From a virus, in the IMG/VR virus record IMGVR_UViG_3300044858_001014, positions 1 through 22,803 of that record: DNA of 22,803 nucleotides, one strand, 5' to 3'. This document shows positions 21,947 to 22,803 of the stretch, in pieces; the first letter of the stretch is position 1, and every line of letters begins with the position of its first letter. The notes beneath the pieces are model-generated. The model saw only the letters and a list, made by a program, of their open reading frames with translations. It ran no database searches and was not told where the DNA came from. The position numbers and the translations under genes were made by a program.

Positions 21947-22574
21947 TAGCCTCAACAGGGGCCGTAGACTTCTTTTCGAAGATGTCGTCCGAGAAGCTTT
22001 CGCCGCCAGAAACGTAACCTTCCTCTTCGGCAGTAAAGCCGTAATTATCACTTTGCGAAGGACCGCCCGGGGCCTTGAGATCAAGAACCTGAACAGCCTT
22101 GCAACGCAAGCTTACGCCAACGCCAAGAGCCGGGGTGTACCAAGGGAACACGTCGGTTGCAACTCGAATAACCGAGCCGCCGCCAACACGTTCGTTCATG
22201 GGTTTGTTTTTAGCATCGAACAAGGCAGGGCGCTGTTCCCATTCCTTACCGCTCTTTTTACTTTTGATCTTGGCGGCAAGGGCAAACTTAATCCGAATCT
22301 TTCCCGTTTCGTTGCCTTCCTTGTCGGTATCGTTTTTGATCGGGAGGTCAGCAAGTTTGAGCTCTTTCTTTTTCAGAAGAGCGCATTGCTCCTTGTAATA
22401 ACCTTTGACCACTTCTTTTACTTTAGCCGCGAACTCTTTAGCTTCCTCAGGGGAAACCAAAAGATTGACCGAGTACTCGCCTTCAGGCTTGAACTTGGTG
22501 TCGGGCTCGTTGAGTTTGGGGAATGATGCAATGCCTTTCGGGCTGATCATCCTCACTTGTCGTGTATCGCTCAT
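21933..22574 (-). CDS. Single-stranded DNA-binding protein, T7 gp2.5-like
   Basis: 213 residues, against 232 for T7 gp2.5. In T7 this protein coats single-stranded DNA at the fork, promotes annealing and binds the polymerase and helicase through its acidic tail. Seen here: a basic OB-fold-like body with a conserved-looking VRMISPKGIASFPKLNEPDT start, and an acidic C terminus with EEEGY, SDDIFE and a terminal Phe, the hallmark of gp2.5 proteins. The frame stays open upstream to an ATG at 22649. I chose the ATG at 22574 because AAGGAAGG lies just before it and the protein begins MSDTRQVRM. The end overlaps the endonuclease start by 14 nt, which suggests coupled translation. Confidence 0.88.
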   Translation of the reverse strand: MSDTRQVRMISPKGIASFPKLNEPDTKFKPEGEYSVNLLVSPEEAKEFAAKVKEVVKGYYKEQCALLKKKELKLADLPIKNDTDKEGNETGKIRIKFALAAKIKSKKSGKEWEQRPALFDAKNKPMNERVGGGSVIRVATDVFPWYTPALGVGVSLRCKAVQVLDLKAPGGPSQSDNYGFTAEEEGYVSGGESFSDDIFEKKSTAPVEANADF

Positions 22575-22597
22575 GTACCTTCCTTCCTTTCTGTTTA

Positions 22598-22617
22598 GGC
22601 CAAGCAAAAGCTCGACC
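22598..22617 (-). promoter_or_regulatory. RNA hairpin between RNA polymerase and SSB genes
   Basis: On the minus strand GGTCGAGC and GCTTGGCC can pair over 8 bp (two G-U pairs) around a TTTT loop. It sits in the 52-nt gap between the RNA polymerase stop and the SSB start. The sequence after it is TAAACAG, not a U run, so it does not look like an intrinsic terminator. By analogy with T7, where RNase III cuts at hairpins between early genes, it could be a processing or stability element. That role is inferred. Confidence 0.45.
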
Positions 22618-22626
22618 TTTGTTTCT

Positions 22627-22803
22627 CTAACCAAAAGTGTATGCCGCATCGCGTATCAGGCAAGGATCAAAACTTCCCAAAACAAACGTAGAAGCTGTGC
22701 TTATCTCTTTATTAGAATTGCTTATGGCAGTTTGAAACAACTGTAAATTGTTGGATGAGAATACTTTTACAAACGCTTCTTTTACGTTTTTAATTAAGGC
22801 TTC
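22627..22803 (-). CDS. C-terminal end of a T7-like single-subunit RNA polymerase (partial)
   Basis: An open frame enters from the right edge of the window and gives 58 residues before a TAG stop. The stretch VKEAFVKVFSS lines up with the T7 RNA polymerase segment VRETMVDTYES near its C terminus. The last residues, GSFDPCLIRDAAYTFG, match the pattern of the T7 end GNLNLRDILESDFAFA (Gly, aliphatic, Asp, aromatic-x-Phe, small residue). The gene lies directly upstream of the gp2.5-like gene; in T7, RNA polymerase (gene 1) also lies upstream of gene 2.5, with small genes between. Only the end is visible, so the catalytic residues cannot be checked. The match rests on a short region recalled from memory plus position; another early protein is possible. 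Confidence 0.6.
   Translation of the reverse strand, partial: EALIKNVKEAFVKVFSSNNLQLFQTAISNSNKEISTASTFVLGSFDPCLIRDAAYTFG

Noticed and set aside
1-22803. Search for CRISPR arrays, tRNA genes, insertion sequences and lysogeny genes
   Set aside because: No spaced direct repeats, cloverleaf, transposase, integrase or repressor pattern was seen on either strand.

Overview
The window is part of the genome of a T7-like podovirus (short-tailed lytic phage of the Autographiviridae type). Every gene I can support lies on the minus strand, so transcription runs from position 22803 down to 1. The gene order follows phage T7: end of the RNA polymerase, single-stranded DNA-binding protein (gp2.5), endonuclease I (gp3), primase-helicase (gp4), DNA polymerase (gp5), exonuclease (gp6), a gp7.3-like protein, portal (gp8), scaffold (gp9), major capsid (gp10), tail tubular proteins A and B (gp11, gp12), and internal virion proteins gp13-like, gp14, gp15 and the first 932 codons of a gp16-position protein. 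I see no tRNA, integrase, CRISPR array or insertion sequence. A lipoprotein with a clear lipobox points to a Gram-negative host. The sequence does not identify the host further.

Region by region, in transcription order. (1) 22803-16379, DNA metabolism: T7-type replication and recombination genes, tightly packed, with a free-standing LAGLIDADG homing endonuclease between DNA polymerase and exonuclease and a dATP/dGTP diphosphohydrolase-like protein after the exonuclease. (2) 16382-13715, accessory structural cassette: a 14-proline gp7.3-like protein, a virion-type protein, a protein with about nine YadA-like NVAIG repeats, and a run of small genes joined by 4-nt ATGA overlaps, two of them shorter than 60 codons. 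(3) 13709-11340: portal and scaffold. (4) 11334-10684: a 46-aa basic protein, a Pam3-gp28-type holin, a small membrane protein and an overlapping lipoprotein. This lysis-like set sits between scaffold and capsid, where T7 has none. (5) 10683-9416: structured leader, capsid gene, then a large terminator in the position of T7 T-phi. (6) 9397-1: tail tube and nozzle proteins and the ejected internal proteins. The last one carries an HEYGH zinc-metallopeptidase motif.

The genes fit a lytic programme. The phage RNA polymerase would transcribe the whole minus strand. The gp2.5/3/4/5/6 set would replicate and recombine the DNA and break down host DNA, with the nucleotide hydrolase adjusting dNTP pools. 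Portal, scaffold and capsid build the head, gp11/gp12 the tail, and the gp14-16 group the ejection machinery. No endolysin or T7 gp3.5-type amidase, terminase or gp17-type tail fibre is visible here; they may lie beyond the gp16 end or upstream of the RNA polymerase. No gap between genes exceeds 300 bases. The longest, 10505-10683 and 9398-9538, hold the capsid leader and the terminator.
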